This document shows positions 45,501-54,080 of a stretch of 64,000 nucleotides of DNA, piece by piece; position 1 is the first letter of the stretch, and each line of letters begins with the position of its first letter. The notes below the pieces were generated by a model that saw only the letters and a list, made by a program, of their open reading frames with translations, had not been told where the DNA came from and did not search any database. Source of the stretch: Flammulina velutipes (lineage: Eukaryota > Basidiomycota > Agaricomycetes > Agaricales > Physalacriaceae); the NCBI GenBank assembly GCA_011800155.1, contig CM022376.1, forward strand, positions 806,001-870,000, written 5' to 3'. A program made the position numbers and the translations under genes.

Positions 45501-46110
45501 ACGTTATTCTACTAAAGTTCCTCCAGGAGTACGTGCGTTTGCATCTCAAGCTATGAATAACCTTTATGATGCACATGATGCTATAATAGCAGCACGTGTT
45601 TTCCAAACACATTATTCCAACAAAAAACGAAGGAATGAAATGAACATACCTGAAGGATCAAAAGTTTACTTGTCCACAAAGAACCTTAGTGTCCCTAAGT
45701 CTCGAACGAGAAAACTGGCACCGAAATTCATTGGACCCTATAAGGTACTCGAAGCGCATCCCGAGACATCAGTTTACCGCCTCGAGTTGCCAAAGTCAAT
45801 GAAAGCCAAGAAAGACAAGTTCCACATCAGTCTTCTTAGGCCGTACCAAGAAAGTGACGAAATTCTATTTCCGGACCGTTCAAAACCAGAACCGTATGAT
45901 TTCGGTGCACCCGACGACGCTGAAGAAGTGATCGAAGAAATCATCGATCATGAGTGGCGATCAGGGAAGTTATTTCTGACAGTGCATTGGGCATTGGGTG
46001 ACAGAACACTAGAACCCATTAAAAAATGCAAAGGACTCAAGGCACTAGACGCGTACCTAGAACTTATGGGTACATCAGATCCTATGAGCCTCCCTAAAAC
46101 ACGACGGTGA
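42478..46110 (+). CDS. Retrotransposon Pol: reverse transcriptase, RNase H, integrase, chromodomain
   Basis: Continues the gag frame directly after the TGA. The first in-frame ATG is at 42739, 87 codons later, so readthrough is more likely than separate initiation. RT: LRCTIDCRKRNENT, SKIDLSNAYEQVR and the active site VYLDDIFVFSD (about 43495-43527). RNase H: WVICDASITGIGAMYGQG and VVTDHKALEFF. Integrase: zinc-binding part with GHLTVGHFG...CKTCQKC, then the catalytic Asp in VSMDFIGPFPE, the second Asp in SIVSDRDSKFTAAWW and the Glu in LTERTNRSV. A GPY/F-like module follows (KFIGPYKVLEA), then a chromodomain-like end (EEIIDHEWRSGKLFLTVHWA, DRTLEPIKKC) that may guide integration to chromatin. 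Confidence 0.93.
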   Translation, partial: LDGPEHNTPRKDRASVPWKNNKKTHIEDIEDEEEPHSTRLNRQLPVLLAPDDYFTKEELDELVKDAHKLDLCKEENRIAVNELNDLVMEYTAAFQERKEAIEIETGPSSAYATLPMETINELKETLMATTEQFISLENINKDQYSEADIPKLRTKWLDYCSEILQGTQEGLPPLREINHKIPLIDESKRYNYYMPRCPDSMREQLIDRIGTYTKAKWWEPCTSDQAAPMLCVPKKDNTLRCTIDCRKRNENTIKDVTPFPDQDTIRYDVARAKYRSKIDLSNAYEQVRNVTEDVWKTAFATVFGTFVSNVMQQGDCNAPSTFQRLMTVIFQECLGRFVHVYLDDIFVFSDTIDDHERHLKIVFDKLKANQLYLKASKVQLYAEKIDCLGHIIDNAGVHADMDKLANIREWRVPRNYNDIQKFLGVVNYVAHYLPDVTAYTTPLSEINKNGQPFFWRPIHDACFQSIKDLACRTPILRPIDARLDEPIWVICDASITGIGAMYGQGPTWQSCRPAGFMSKKFTDTQRNYRVFETETLAILEALLKWEDKLVGYRIHVVTDHKALEFFKTQRRLSARQMRWMEYLARFNCDITYIKGIHNKVADALSRYYESDTPEDRYDIAEYANADVRLDSDGEDLPIGRLDEYERMLVRRESSRLREMKERKEERDLEATEMEQARAENSTTNPDTPPYTAPEPTVLDAVARGDDLVQMLESTQSDFQDRVKEYYGNDPLLSKVLEKPEDHPRFEVTSDGLIWTNNVEGEKVLCIPKSPKGKSSLRGLVLEQGHLTVGHFGPQKTSSYIRRWFWWPKVHGMVHEFCKTCQKCHEAKGSYQAPSGKLHTLPIPTRPWQSVSMDFIGPFPEVKKRNYLWVIVCRLTSQVHLIPIHTTNTAADLSRIYLQEIVRLHGLPESIVSDRDSKFTAAWWRELHRLLGVKLLMSTSYHPQTDGLTERTNRSVAQIFRSSIRPDQGDWLGKCPIVEFAINSSISESTGYAPFELTYGYIPAMMREVRYSTKVPPGVRAFASQAMNNLYDAHDAIIAARVFQTHYSNKKRRNEMNIPEGSKVYLSTKNLSVPKSRTRKLAPKFIGPYKVLEAHPETSVYRLELPKSMKAKKDKFHISLLRPYQESDEILFPDRSKPEPYDFGAPDDAEEVIEEIIDHEWRSGKLFLTVHWALGDRTLEPIKKCKGLKALDAYLELMGTSDPMSLPKTRR

Positions 46111-46171
46111 CGCGAGGCGAATCCAAGCGTTGAGTACCATATGGGAAATATGATTTCCCCATTTAGGTATA

Positions 46172-48385
46172 ATGGTACGCCACGCCTCGAAGCAGCTCTT
46201 AACATGTATAAAAAGCGCTTATACAAGGCGTAAACCGTATCATACATCGCCTGAACTCAAATCTTCGACGCCTAAGCTTTATAACATGCATTACTACGGA
46301 TACCCCTACGGCTTCCCCATGCACGCGCTCCCAGGAATGATGCAGCAGCCAATGGCACAGCTAACGACGAGCAGCGCTGACGACCGCAATTACCACGTCA
46401 GCAACTCGCAAGAAAGCTACAAACCACCTTCTTTGGAGGGGGGGAACCCCATGACGTTCCAACATCATAGCAGTATGTTCGCTCCGCCGAGCACCCAATC
46501 CCAGACTAACAGGCGTACAGCAGCGCAGTTCCAACAGTTTCCCGGCTATATGCAAGCTCAAATGTACAACCCTGGCTTCACTAGTCAATACCCGGGATGG
46601 GGAGGTATGCACCCTGGAATGGCAATGCCCCCTCCAATGTTCCCGACGCACCAGCACTTCGTGCCGACGCAAACTCATCTCTCAGTCGATCAATTAGACG
46701 ACAGGCAAGTTAACATCACGCCGTCCAGCTTATTCCAAGCTGATGAAACATATAAATCCAGCGCGCATGACAACGCCGCCTCCCCCCAAGCCGTCCTCCA
46801 GGACGCACAACGGGAAGACATAGAAATGTCGGGATCCCCCGACTCAGTGGAGCTTATCATTGACAACTCGTCAATAGGTAAGAACCACCCTATGGACGTA
46901 GACCCCGAATCTTATGCATCCCATGTAGGCTTTTATAGCCAGGCCCAATCGAACCAGCGAGCAATTACTCGCAACTATGAGCCGGAACAAATAATCCAGC
47001 CTCGACCACGCGTCAAAACAGCACGCATCGCACCTATCATTGGACCAATTCGGGGCACTAGTCGATCTACTCGAGGACGTCCAACCGCTCCTTCTCAATG
47101 GAAACGTCCCCGAAAGGACACACCTCACCCCGTAGTGGGATTGCTGGAACCAGTGTCTATCCCCCTCGCTATGAAAGCCCAATCGTTCTTCGACCCCATG
47201 GTCCTCCCTCACCTTCCCGTCATTCTTGACGATACGTTCATACATGACGGACGAGCGCATGGCCGCTTCAACACCATATCAGACGTCGATAGTGTATTTA
47301 CCGACGCTCAGTCAACGGGAAATTTTACAGCATATCATGACTTCTCATTCGTACTAGTGGCGGCACAACACCTAAGCCACATACCTCCCTCTTCTGGCTT
47401 CGGCAGGGCAATTTCTGTCAGCGGGCGTAGGCACACCCCCTTGGCATTCAGGCGCGCTCTTCTTTTACAGAAACGCAACCCATTCCTGCTTGATTGGGCC
47501 AACCCTATACTTTCTGCGCCACACTCGGATGACGGCCTTTCGGGCAAGAACCTACCCCCGCTAAAACCCCTTCCATTTTCTACTTCCTCCACTCCACGAG
47601 GCGATCGTGCGGACTGGAAAACATTCATAGCTCACTGTATCACTTGTGGAACGGACCGAGCTTTACGCGGTACTAAACTAACTTTGGACCGCATCGACTA
47701 CCGCACCTTCCTCGGACTATTTATGGTCCGAAATACCTTTCCGTCATACGGTCGCGTCCATCATAAACCCGCCGTGGACCTGATACTCATCCTAGTGGCT
47801 ACTCTGATTGGCGCGCCCGAAATATACGGGGATCTCTTAGTCGCCGCTCGCCTGTCGGTAGCTCCTACTCTACAATACCAACTATTCCCCGAGGTGAATG
47901 TGACTAACGCGCGTCTGATTGACGTAGCCTCTCATATGGCCAACTGTGGCATCAACCTTCCTTTGATGCATTTTATTCGCCCATATGGACTTCATTTACT
48001 TCTTTGGTTCGTTGATCCCGTCAATGTTCCCTCATTCCATACCCGCGACATTGCCAAAAACGCGCTCACTCGGATTTCGATCGACTTCCTAGTACGGGGT
48101 CTCAATCCTAATTGGGATATCCGTGGCGCCCCCGACTCCCGACTTCCAGTTGGGTTCGCCAACATTCAGGAGGAGTTCCCTCACGATTGGGATCTGGTGA
48201 ATATGGCCGAGCATCGTCGCCGGAGGTCGTTAGGATACCCCATTTGTCTTGAGGAGGCTACTGTAAGTCCTGTGGATGGACCTACAGATCCTGTTGATGG
48301 ATCTATCCCGTCGCCTCCTCTTCCGACCCAATCCGACGATACCGACGCTAACATGGAAATTTCTCCGCCGATTGATTCCAATTAG
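46172..48385 (+). CDS. Retrotransposon ORF3, 737 codons, function unknown
   Basis: Lies between pol (61 bp after its stop) and the 3' LTR, same strand, different frame from pol. The first ATG is at 46172; a second at 46286 (MHYYGYPYGFPMHALPGMMQ) starts the characteristic sequence and may be the real start. Residues about 40-170 are rich in Met, Gln, Pro, Tyr and Gly, like prion-like domains. An acidic/Ser part follows, then a basic cluster with WKRPRKD (about residue 309), a possible nuclear signal. The last 350 residues look folded (HCITCGTDRALRGTKLTLDR, DYRTFLGLFMVRNTFPSYG, VDLILILVATLIGAPEIYGD, LMHFIRPYGLHLLLWFVDPV). There is no signal peptide or clear membrane anchor, so it does not look like an envelope. 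I do not recognise the family. Confidence 0.75.
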   Translation: MVRHASKQLLTCIKSAYTRRKPYHTSPELKSSTPKLYNMHYYGYPYGFPMHALPGMMQQPMAQLTTSSADDRNYHVSNSQESYKPPSLEGGNPMTFQHHSSMFAPPSTQSQTNRRTAAQFQQFPGYMQAQMYNPGFTSQYPGWGGMHPGMAMPPPMFPTHQHFVPTQTHLSVDQLDDRQVNITPSSLFQADETYKSSAHDNAASPQAVLQDAQREDIEMSGSPDSVELIIDNSSIGKNHPMDVDPESYASHVGFYSQAQSNQRAITRNYEPEQIIQPRPRVKTARIAPIIGPIRGTSRSTRGRPTAPSQWKRPRKDTPHPVVGLLEPVSIPLAMKAQSFFDPMVLPHLPVILDDTFIHDGRAHGRFNTISDVDSVFTDAQSTGNFTAYHDFSFVLVAAQHLSHIPPSSGFGRAISVSGRRHTPLAFRRALLLQKRNPFLLDWANPILSAPHSDDGLSGKNLPPLKPLPFSTSSTPRGDRADWKTFIAHCITCGTDRALRGTKLTLDRIDYRTFLGLFMVRNTFPSYGRVHHKPAVDLILILVATLIGAPEIYGDLLVAARLSVAPTLQYQLFPEVNVTNARLIDVASHMANCGINLPLMHFIRPYGLHLLLWFVDPVNVPSFHTRDIAKNALTRISIDFLVRGLNPNWDIRGAPDSRLPVGFANIQEEFPHDWDLVNMAEHRRRRSLGYPICLEEATVSPVDGPTDPVDGSIPSPPLPTQSDDTDANMEISPPIDSN

Positions 48386-48403
48386 ATCTGTGGCGCAGAT
48401 CTC

Positions 48404-48414
48404 TCCGGGGAGGG
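48404..48414 (+). other. Putative polypurine tract
   Basis: The bases just before the 3' LTR include GGGGAGGG (48407-48414), the expected position and composition for plus-strand priming. Confidence 0.6.
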
Positions 48415-48635
48415 TGTAACGATTCCTACTTAACACGTTCCTTATGACTCATATTTCCCCATCTCTATTTAGCATGTGATTATATTGATCATAGTTATAT
48501 ACCGCTCGATCTTTGCTCACGTAGATTAACTTTTTACCACCCACATCGCTTGTATCACTAAGTAGTCTTTAACAATAGTACCACCTGTTGTGCGAAGATC
48601 GAGTGAACTAAGCAAAGTGGGCCGTAACTCTTACA
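48415..48635 (+). repeat. 3' LTR (221 bp)
   Basis: Same 221-bp sequence as the 5' LTR, followed by the target duplication GAAAG at 48636-48640. Confidence 0.95.
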
Positions 48636-49687
48636 GAAAGTGCCTCTCAAAAGTATCGTCGGTTGGTTCAATCGGTAAGCGCAGTCTGAGCCTATATATT
48701 TCATCGTCTTATCAAATCAACAGTCGGACAAGAGCAGGTCCTAGTAGATGGACACGGATTAGCCAACGGCCGTCCTACGAATCTGAGGTCTTCCAGGAAC
48801 GCCCGAAGGATTCTTTGTTGAGCTTCACAACCCCGGGGACGCGCATTCATGATCGGCCTCCTATAAGGACATTAGACCTCTCTCAAGTCACTGCCTCGGA
48901 CTTTGTCGACCTGTCAGGAATTCAGCTCCCTTACGTGTCAGTTATTGTCGGTCCGAAGACGTTGACTGCGAAGCCGCTCTACGACAAGGTGAAAGGGCGT
49001 CGTCGTTTGCCCTTTCCTGCAGGAACGACAGGTTTCTTCTACCTGCACGCCCCGGTGGACCGGCCTGCGTATGAACGAAGTATTCGGTTCAAGCTCGTTC
49101 CAAGCATCGACTGCCTTGACGACCTGCACAGTCGTAGTGATCTGTTGAGGCGCGATGGTCTTCCCTGGTCGATTACGTTGTGTGCAGGAGACCGTATCCT
49201 ACAGGCATTCATCTCGAAAGCAGTGTACGATGGATTCATTCCGAAGGATATGCATAAACGGTTCTTGTCGCTGGTCAACAATTCGCCACATTTTGGTCGG
49301 CAGACTATTGTCATTCATAACATGTCGGAGGTCTTCGCGGTGCCTTTGGACAGAGATAGGATAACGATTTGGGTTATCACGGACGAGACGAAGATCCAAA
49401 TCACCGTGAAAACGAAATTTCTCGAAGGATTCAAGAAAAAGAAGGATGGTTCTGACGCAGGTAACGGTTCCTATCTTATTCACATCTCGAGTTTTCTCAT
49501 TGTGACCGTAGCATGCGCTCTTGTATCAATAAAGCCCCACCCTGTCTACGACGTCCCCGCATTTGTGGTCGAGAGCGTACAAGAATCGAAAGGCAGCCCT
49601 CAGGTGAAGGTGCCCACCCCGAAATATACAGTTCTAAGTTCTGTTTTGTTGGAGAGAATTGAGTGGGTGTTGTTTCTCTCAACATGA

Positions 49688-50367
49688 ATTGAGATTTCTT
49701 GGCTGATCTCTTTGGCAGGTACTCGAGGAAGAAGCGGAATGGTTTGCGTACGTTCTAGGAAATCGAAGCGGGGTCGTCTCGTGTCGAGACCTGTAGCATC
49801 GTCTTCTAAGCATCTAACTGTCTGGTCATTATCTCTATTCATATTTAATTCTTGTATGGAGTATGACTAGCGAGCCACTGTCTCTCGCGATATCTCCACG
49901 ATACTTTGTCCGTACAACAAATATGTCTAGTTGTATGGTGAACGTATATCACATTTCATGGAAGACTTTGTGGTCAGCGCCAGTCAGCAAGCGCCGTGTT
50001 CACTCCCTAGTGCTCACGAATCAACGCCCAACGGTGAAGCTCACGCTTGAACCTATGAAGTACGGGATCATTCCAAAACTTCAATGTCTTCGTTGACGCT
50101 CAGGTTATAAACTCAGTGAGTGCGCCTTTGCCGCTACTCGTGCGAGCGTGCCACATAGGAGCTGTAATATCGTTCGCCACTGTATTATACATAACGTCAC
50201 TACAGTGAATAGTAAACACAGCTAATAAGTCGGTACATTTCTGTGACAGTATTGGGCCAGAGGGTCCAAGTCGCGACATCGCTTTACCCATTCCATGTCC
50301 GACTACGGGTAGTCATACCTAGCAAAAACATGAACAAAGAAATCCCAAGTCTTTTCGCGAGAAAGAC
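49688..50367. other. Convergent spacer between homeodomain copies C and D
   Basis: 3' flanks of two convergent homeodomain genes. The left 180 bp resemble the flank after copy B. No gene is supported. Confidence 0.5.
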
Positions 50368-51796
50368 CTACTGCGTTTTCTTGATCAAAACGGCTTCCAA
50401 GAGTGTGAAAGTCGGCTTATGGACCTTCATCTGCGGGCTACCTTTCGATCTTTGTACGCTCTCGACCACGAATGCGAGGTCTTCATAGACGGGGTGGGTA
50501 GTCATCGAGACAAGAGCACATCCTACACTTGGAATTAGGAGGAAGAATTCAAATCCAGGTCAACAAGCCATACCAGTCTCAGAACCATCCTTCTGTCTCT
50601 TGAATTCCCCCAGGAAATCTGTCTTCACATCCAGTCGAGTCTTCATATCATCCGTGACGACCCAAACCGTCATCCTCTTTCTATCCAGCGGCACCGCAAA
50701 GACCTGCGACATGCCATATACGACAACAGACGACTTTCGACCAGCACGCGGTGACCCATTGATGATCGATGTAACCCGCTTGAACATATCCTGCGTAACG
50801 AACCCATCTTCCACTGCTTTCGCAACGAAGGGCCGTTGGTCCTGGTCTCCAACCCACAACGGAATTGACCAAGGTAGCCCGTTCAGCTTCATCAGGTCTC
50901 CATGCTCGTGCAGATCCCCGAGGAAGCTGGTGTTCGGAACGTGCTTGAACCGAATGCTTCCCTCATACGCAGGCCGGCCAGCAGGAGCGTGAAAGTAGAA
51001 GAACCCTGTCGTGCCCGGAGGAAAGGCCACAGAAGAACCATTGACCGTATCGTATGTCGGCACACCAGTAATCGATTCCGAGCCAACCATGACGGCCAAA
51101 TGGGGTCCCCGAATTCCTGACAAGTCGACAAAGTCCGACGCAGTGACTTGAGAGAGGTCCAATGTCCGTATGGGAGGCCGATCAGATATGCGTTTCGCAC
51201 GGGTAGTGCATGTGAAGCTCAGCAAAGAATCCTTCGGACGCTCCCAAAAGTCCTCAACGGCGGATGAGCGCTTCGCAACCCGTGTGAATGTGCTCGAAAC
51301 ACCTTTCTTTGCTTTCCGTCGACTATTACTCCCATGAGACCGTGAAGTGTACATGCTTGAAGAAGCTTACCGGTTCATGAACCAGAGGGGAATGCTTTTT
51401 GGTGGCGCTCGCAGTCTGATGGCAAGCTCGTGATACGCGGAAGATGTGTTATATGGGGATTCTTGGAAGATGGACTCTAGCACTTGCAGCTGCGCAAGGG
51501 TTGGTATCCATTTGGACGACTTTTTCGGTGCAAGAGTCTCCGACGACAATGAGGTCGGAGGGTCACTTTCGGAATGTAAATAACAATCTCGAAGCGAAGA
51601 AAAACACGTACTTATTTTCAGGACTTGTCTTCTTAGATTCAAGGCTAGCCTCGGCGCGCATACGTTTTACGGTAGCGATGGGGAGAGGCGCAGGAAGAGT
51701 TTGCTCTGTACGCCGGATTATAGACTCCAAGGACTGAGTTCGTGACCGTGTATGTCTCGAAAGAGAACGCGTGTTCCATCGCAGAGCCCTTAGCAT
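50368..51796 (-). CDS. Homeodomain protein, copy D (most diverged)
   Basis: Starts MLRALRWNTRSLSRHTRSRT at 51794-51796. An intron follows near 51610. The homeodomain reads KWIPTLAQLQVLESIFQESP...SIPLWFMNR, with canonical W48, F49, N51 and R52, and an intron at the same codon as in copies B and C. The C-terminal domain: RTLDLSQVTASDFVDLSG, FPPGTTGFFYFHAPAGRPAY, LMKLNGLPWSIPLWVGD and SQVFAVPLDRKRMTVWVV. The frame reads through a last intron to 50560, but the homologous splice leads to an exon reading GCALVSMTTHPVYEDLAFVV and ending VLIKKTQ with TAG (complement of 50368-50370). This copy lacks the WVLLLSK tail of copy B. Likely DNA-binding regulator. Confidence 0.78.
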
Positions 51797-52046
51797 TAAT
51801 CACTATAAAAATGTCAAGATATTGCCTCGCAAAGGACGGAATACGCACTCTACTGAACAATGAAGGTGAACATGAAGGTTTCTAACAAGAGGCATGTGGG
51901 TTCATCCTAAGGTTAGGGTCTAAAATACTTGTGAATAGTTTCTCAATTTCAGCTCTTACTCTCATCTTCTGAATTGGCACAGGTATAGTACAGGCGAGCT
52001 CGCTGTCTTCAACGTCGCTGAGAGCCTTCACAGATGCCAACACCGC

Positions 52047-54080
52047 ATGCAAAGACTGCTATTCAAACGACGAGCAGCAGCATGCACCACCAGAACGTAC
52101 TCTTCCGCCTATGTTGAGCCTCCTCGACGACTCATCGCGCCTGTACGCATCGTCCAAGCACTCCAGGAGACGACTGGAAGCCCTCTTTGGCGATGGATTG
52201 ACGTTATCCACGCTCGCCGACGTGTCGCCCTCCACGAATCCCTCGCAGCGAACAAAGTATCCTTCAGCGAATACGCAAAGTACACACGCGCCGTAAAGGC
52301 GAAGGACATTTCAGCCTCCATCTCAGCCCTCAAGGAGCGCCAGGAAACAGTATTTCCAGCATGGCTACTCTTGTTCGCTGTCGCGTACAAGGTCAAGACG
52401 CCTCTGCACGCCAACGGACCGCTAGTCGAACTTGTTCGCTCCCATCTATCTTCCATACCCTCGGAATACCGTCCCGGCCTTCTTATCCTTTCTGCCTTTC
52501 ATCTGGCGCGCTTCAATCTCGTCGCACCCCTCCGCTTCATCGTCGATGAATTCCTGCTCGCCGTATCCTCCACTCCAACCCACCAATCCACTTTCTACAA
52601 CCTCTTCCTCAAATCCCTCGCTGGGAACCGTGTAGAGTGGGGTGATAACGCGAAGCTCGTCCTGGCGGTGCTGGAGGCCATGGAGGCGCGTAACGCAAAG
52701 CTCTGGCCGTTGACTTATCACCAGCTTCTCAACGACCGCCAAGTCACGCTAGAACTCACTGTGTATCTCCGAGATCGGATGATTCGAGAGGGTGTTGTCC
52801 CAAATGCCACACACTTTGAGGACTATGTTCGCATTTTCGCGAACAACGGGGCTATTGACGTCGGGCGGTACAAGAGCGAAGTAGCTGAATTTATAAACCG
52901 CGATCCTTCCGATGAGCATGCCCCGTCAGCCTTTCAATTCCTCCTTCACCTCACCAAGCATTCTCCGCCTCCACCCCGAGACCTCAAACATACCCCGCTT
53001 GGATTCCTTCCATCTATGCCCGACCGAGAGTGGAATTCTGCTTTTGCTACCCTCACCAAAGCGAACCGGCGACATATTCCCTCCCAGGGCGTACTATCTC
53101 TCTACCGCAAAGCCCGGCGCGAGCGCAAAATCGAGTCGATATACTCGCTGACGACCCTCATCCGGGCTCTAGTCGCGCGCAAGCACCTACAGGCTGCGAA
53201 ATGGCACTGGGACCGGATGCTCAAGCTGGGTTTCATCCTGGACACGAAGGCGTTAACGGTGGGGTTGCAGTTGTTCACGGCGTTCGGGCGGCCTGATCGT
53301 GCGTTTGAGCTTTTGGAGAGGTGGGCGGGGAGGGTGGACGTTCCGCTGCCGGCGCCGTATAGTCTGCATAAGCCTGTGGCGCTCACGACGGTGTCGATGA
53401 ACGAGTTCATGAAGGCGCTGCATTCTGTGAGGAGACCGGATGGGGTGTTTTTGATGTGGGATTGGATGGAGGGGTTGTATGGGATGTATCCGGATGAGGG
53501 GACGTTTTGTGTGCTTCTGAGGAGCGCGAGGATGGCGTTGAGGATGGATGATACGCCGAGGGGAGCGTTGGCGCAGATCCTGGGGACACGTCTATTCTCG
53601 AGTAAGGCGGGGAGGAGTAGGAAGGAGGTGGTTGAGATGATTGGGGGTGTGTTGGGTGGGAAGTATAAGCCGTTGGGCGTGTGGAAGGATCCGGTGGGGC
53701 GGGCGAGAGAAGTCTTTTGGAGGGCGATGGATGGGGAGGATGGGTTGAATGTCGTGTTGACGACGACGAGTTGTTATGAGTATGCCCTGCTGGCTGGGTT
53801 GGCTGGGCTGGAGGAGGAACTTCCTGCTGTGTTGAAGGCGATGAGGGCGAGGGGCATGGAGGTCGGGAAGGAGAAAGGGAGGAGGAAGAGGGAGGAAGAG
53901 GACATGTTGCCGATGGTGTTGGCGTTTTGGCACGATGCCTGTGCAGCGAATCCCAGTAAGAGGGGGAGGTGGAAGGGTATGGTGGATTGGTTGGTTGATT
54001 GGCTTGGGGAGGAGGCGTTACCAACGAGGGAGGAGATCAAAGTCTGGAAGCAGAACATTGCGATTATGAAGGAGTATTGA
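52047..54080 (+). CDS. Large PPR-like mitochondrial protein
   Basis: Single exon of 677 residues. The N-terminus is a mitochondrial targeting type: MQRLLFKRRAAACTTRTYSS, basic, no acids, then YVEPPRRL. The rest is helical and fits loosely spaced pentatricopeptide repeats, for example YSLTTLIRALVARKHLQAAK followed by WDRMLKLGFILDTKALTVGL and FGRPDRAFELLERWAG. These resemble fungal PPR proteins acting in mitochondrial RNA stability or translation. No catalytic motif. The C-terminal fifth is rich in Arg/Glu/Lys (MEVGKEKGRRKREEED). A second ATG at 52034 is out of frame. The specific RNA target cannot be told. Confidence 0.7.
   Translation: MQRLLFKRRAAACTTRTYSSAYVEPPRRLIAPVRIVQALQETTGSPLWRWIDVIHARRRVALHESLAANKVSFSEYAKYTRAVKAKDISASISALKERQETVFPAWLLLFAVAYKVKTPLHANGPLVELVRSHLSSIPSEYRPGLLILSAFHLARFNLVAPLRFIVDEFLLAVSSTPTHQSTFYNLFLKSLAGNRVEWGDNAKLVLAVLEAMEARNAKLWPLTYHQLLNDRQVTLELTVYLRDRMIREGVVPNATHFEDYVRIFANNGAIDVGRYKSEVAEFINRDPSDEHAPSAFQFLLHLTKHSPPPPRDLKHTPLGFLPSMPDREWNSAFATLTKANRRHIPSQGVLSLYRKARRERKIESIYSLTTLIRALVARKHLQAAKWHWDRMLKLGFILDTKALTVGLQLFTAFGRPDRAFELLERWAGRVDVPLPAPYSLHKPVALTTVSMNEFMKALHSVRRPDGVFLMWDWMEGLYGMYPDEGTFCVLLRSARMALRMDDTPRGALAQILGTRLFSSKAGRSRKEVVEMIGGVLGGKYKPLGVWKDPVGRAREVFWRAMDGEDGLNVVLTTTSCYEYALLAGLAGLEEELPAVLKAMRARGMEVGKEKGRRKREEEDMLPMVLAFWHDACAANPSKRGRWKGMVDWLVDWLGEEALPTREEIKVWKQNIAIMKEY

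Larger units (their letters stand above)
38268..48635 (+). mobile_element. Ty3/Gypsy chromovirus-type LTR retrotransposon, full length, recent
   Basis: 10,368 bp bounded by direct repeats of 221 bp that start TGTAAC and end TTACA, flanked by the target duplication GAAAG (38263-38267 and 48636-48640). Order: LTR, leader, gag-protease, in-frame UGA, RT-RNase H-integrase-chromodomain, ORF3, purine tract, LTR. The order RT, RNase H, integrase and the C-terminal chromodomain-like segment place it with Ty3/Gypsy chromoviruses. It is larger than usual fungal members because of a long Gag N-terminus and ORF3. The main ORFs are open and the LTRs read as identical, so it may be active. Confidence 0.95.
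37801..49687 (+). pseudogene. Homeodomain protein, copy C, split by the retrotransposon
   Basis: The 5' part (37801-38267) starts MLKALRWTTRSLRTHSWPRT and runs into the homeodomain (RWIPTLAQLQVLLAVFQESP...ELSERLK). The 3' part resumes at 48641 with VPLKSIVGWFNR, then an intron at about 48675-48721 and RTRAG, followed by the shared C-terminal domain (RTLDLSQVTASDFVDLSG, FPAGTTGFFYLHAPVDRPAY). It ends TEWVLFLST at 49687. The coding sequence is broken between homeodomain helices 2 and 3 by the 10.4-kb element; the flanks carry GAAAG on both sides. Apart from this and a missing residue in the WF-NR motif, the copy looks intact, so the disruption is recent. Confidence 0.9.

Noticed and set aside
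46172..48385. ORF3 as a viral-type envelope protein
   Set aside because: No signal peptide, no membrane anchor, no cleavage site pattern and few cysteines. Position alone is not enough.
28620..51796. Homeodomain cluster as the mating-type (HD1/HD2) locus
   Set aside because: Mating-type homeodomain genes usually form divergent HD1/HD2 pairs next to a mitochondrial intermediate peptidase gene. Neither the peptidase nor two different homeodomain classes are seen here; all four copies are one class with an unrelated C-terminal domain.
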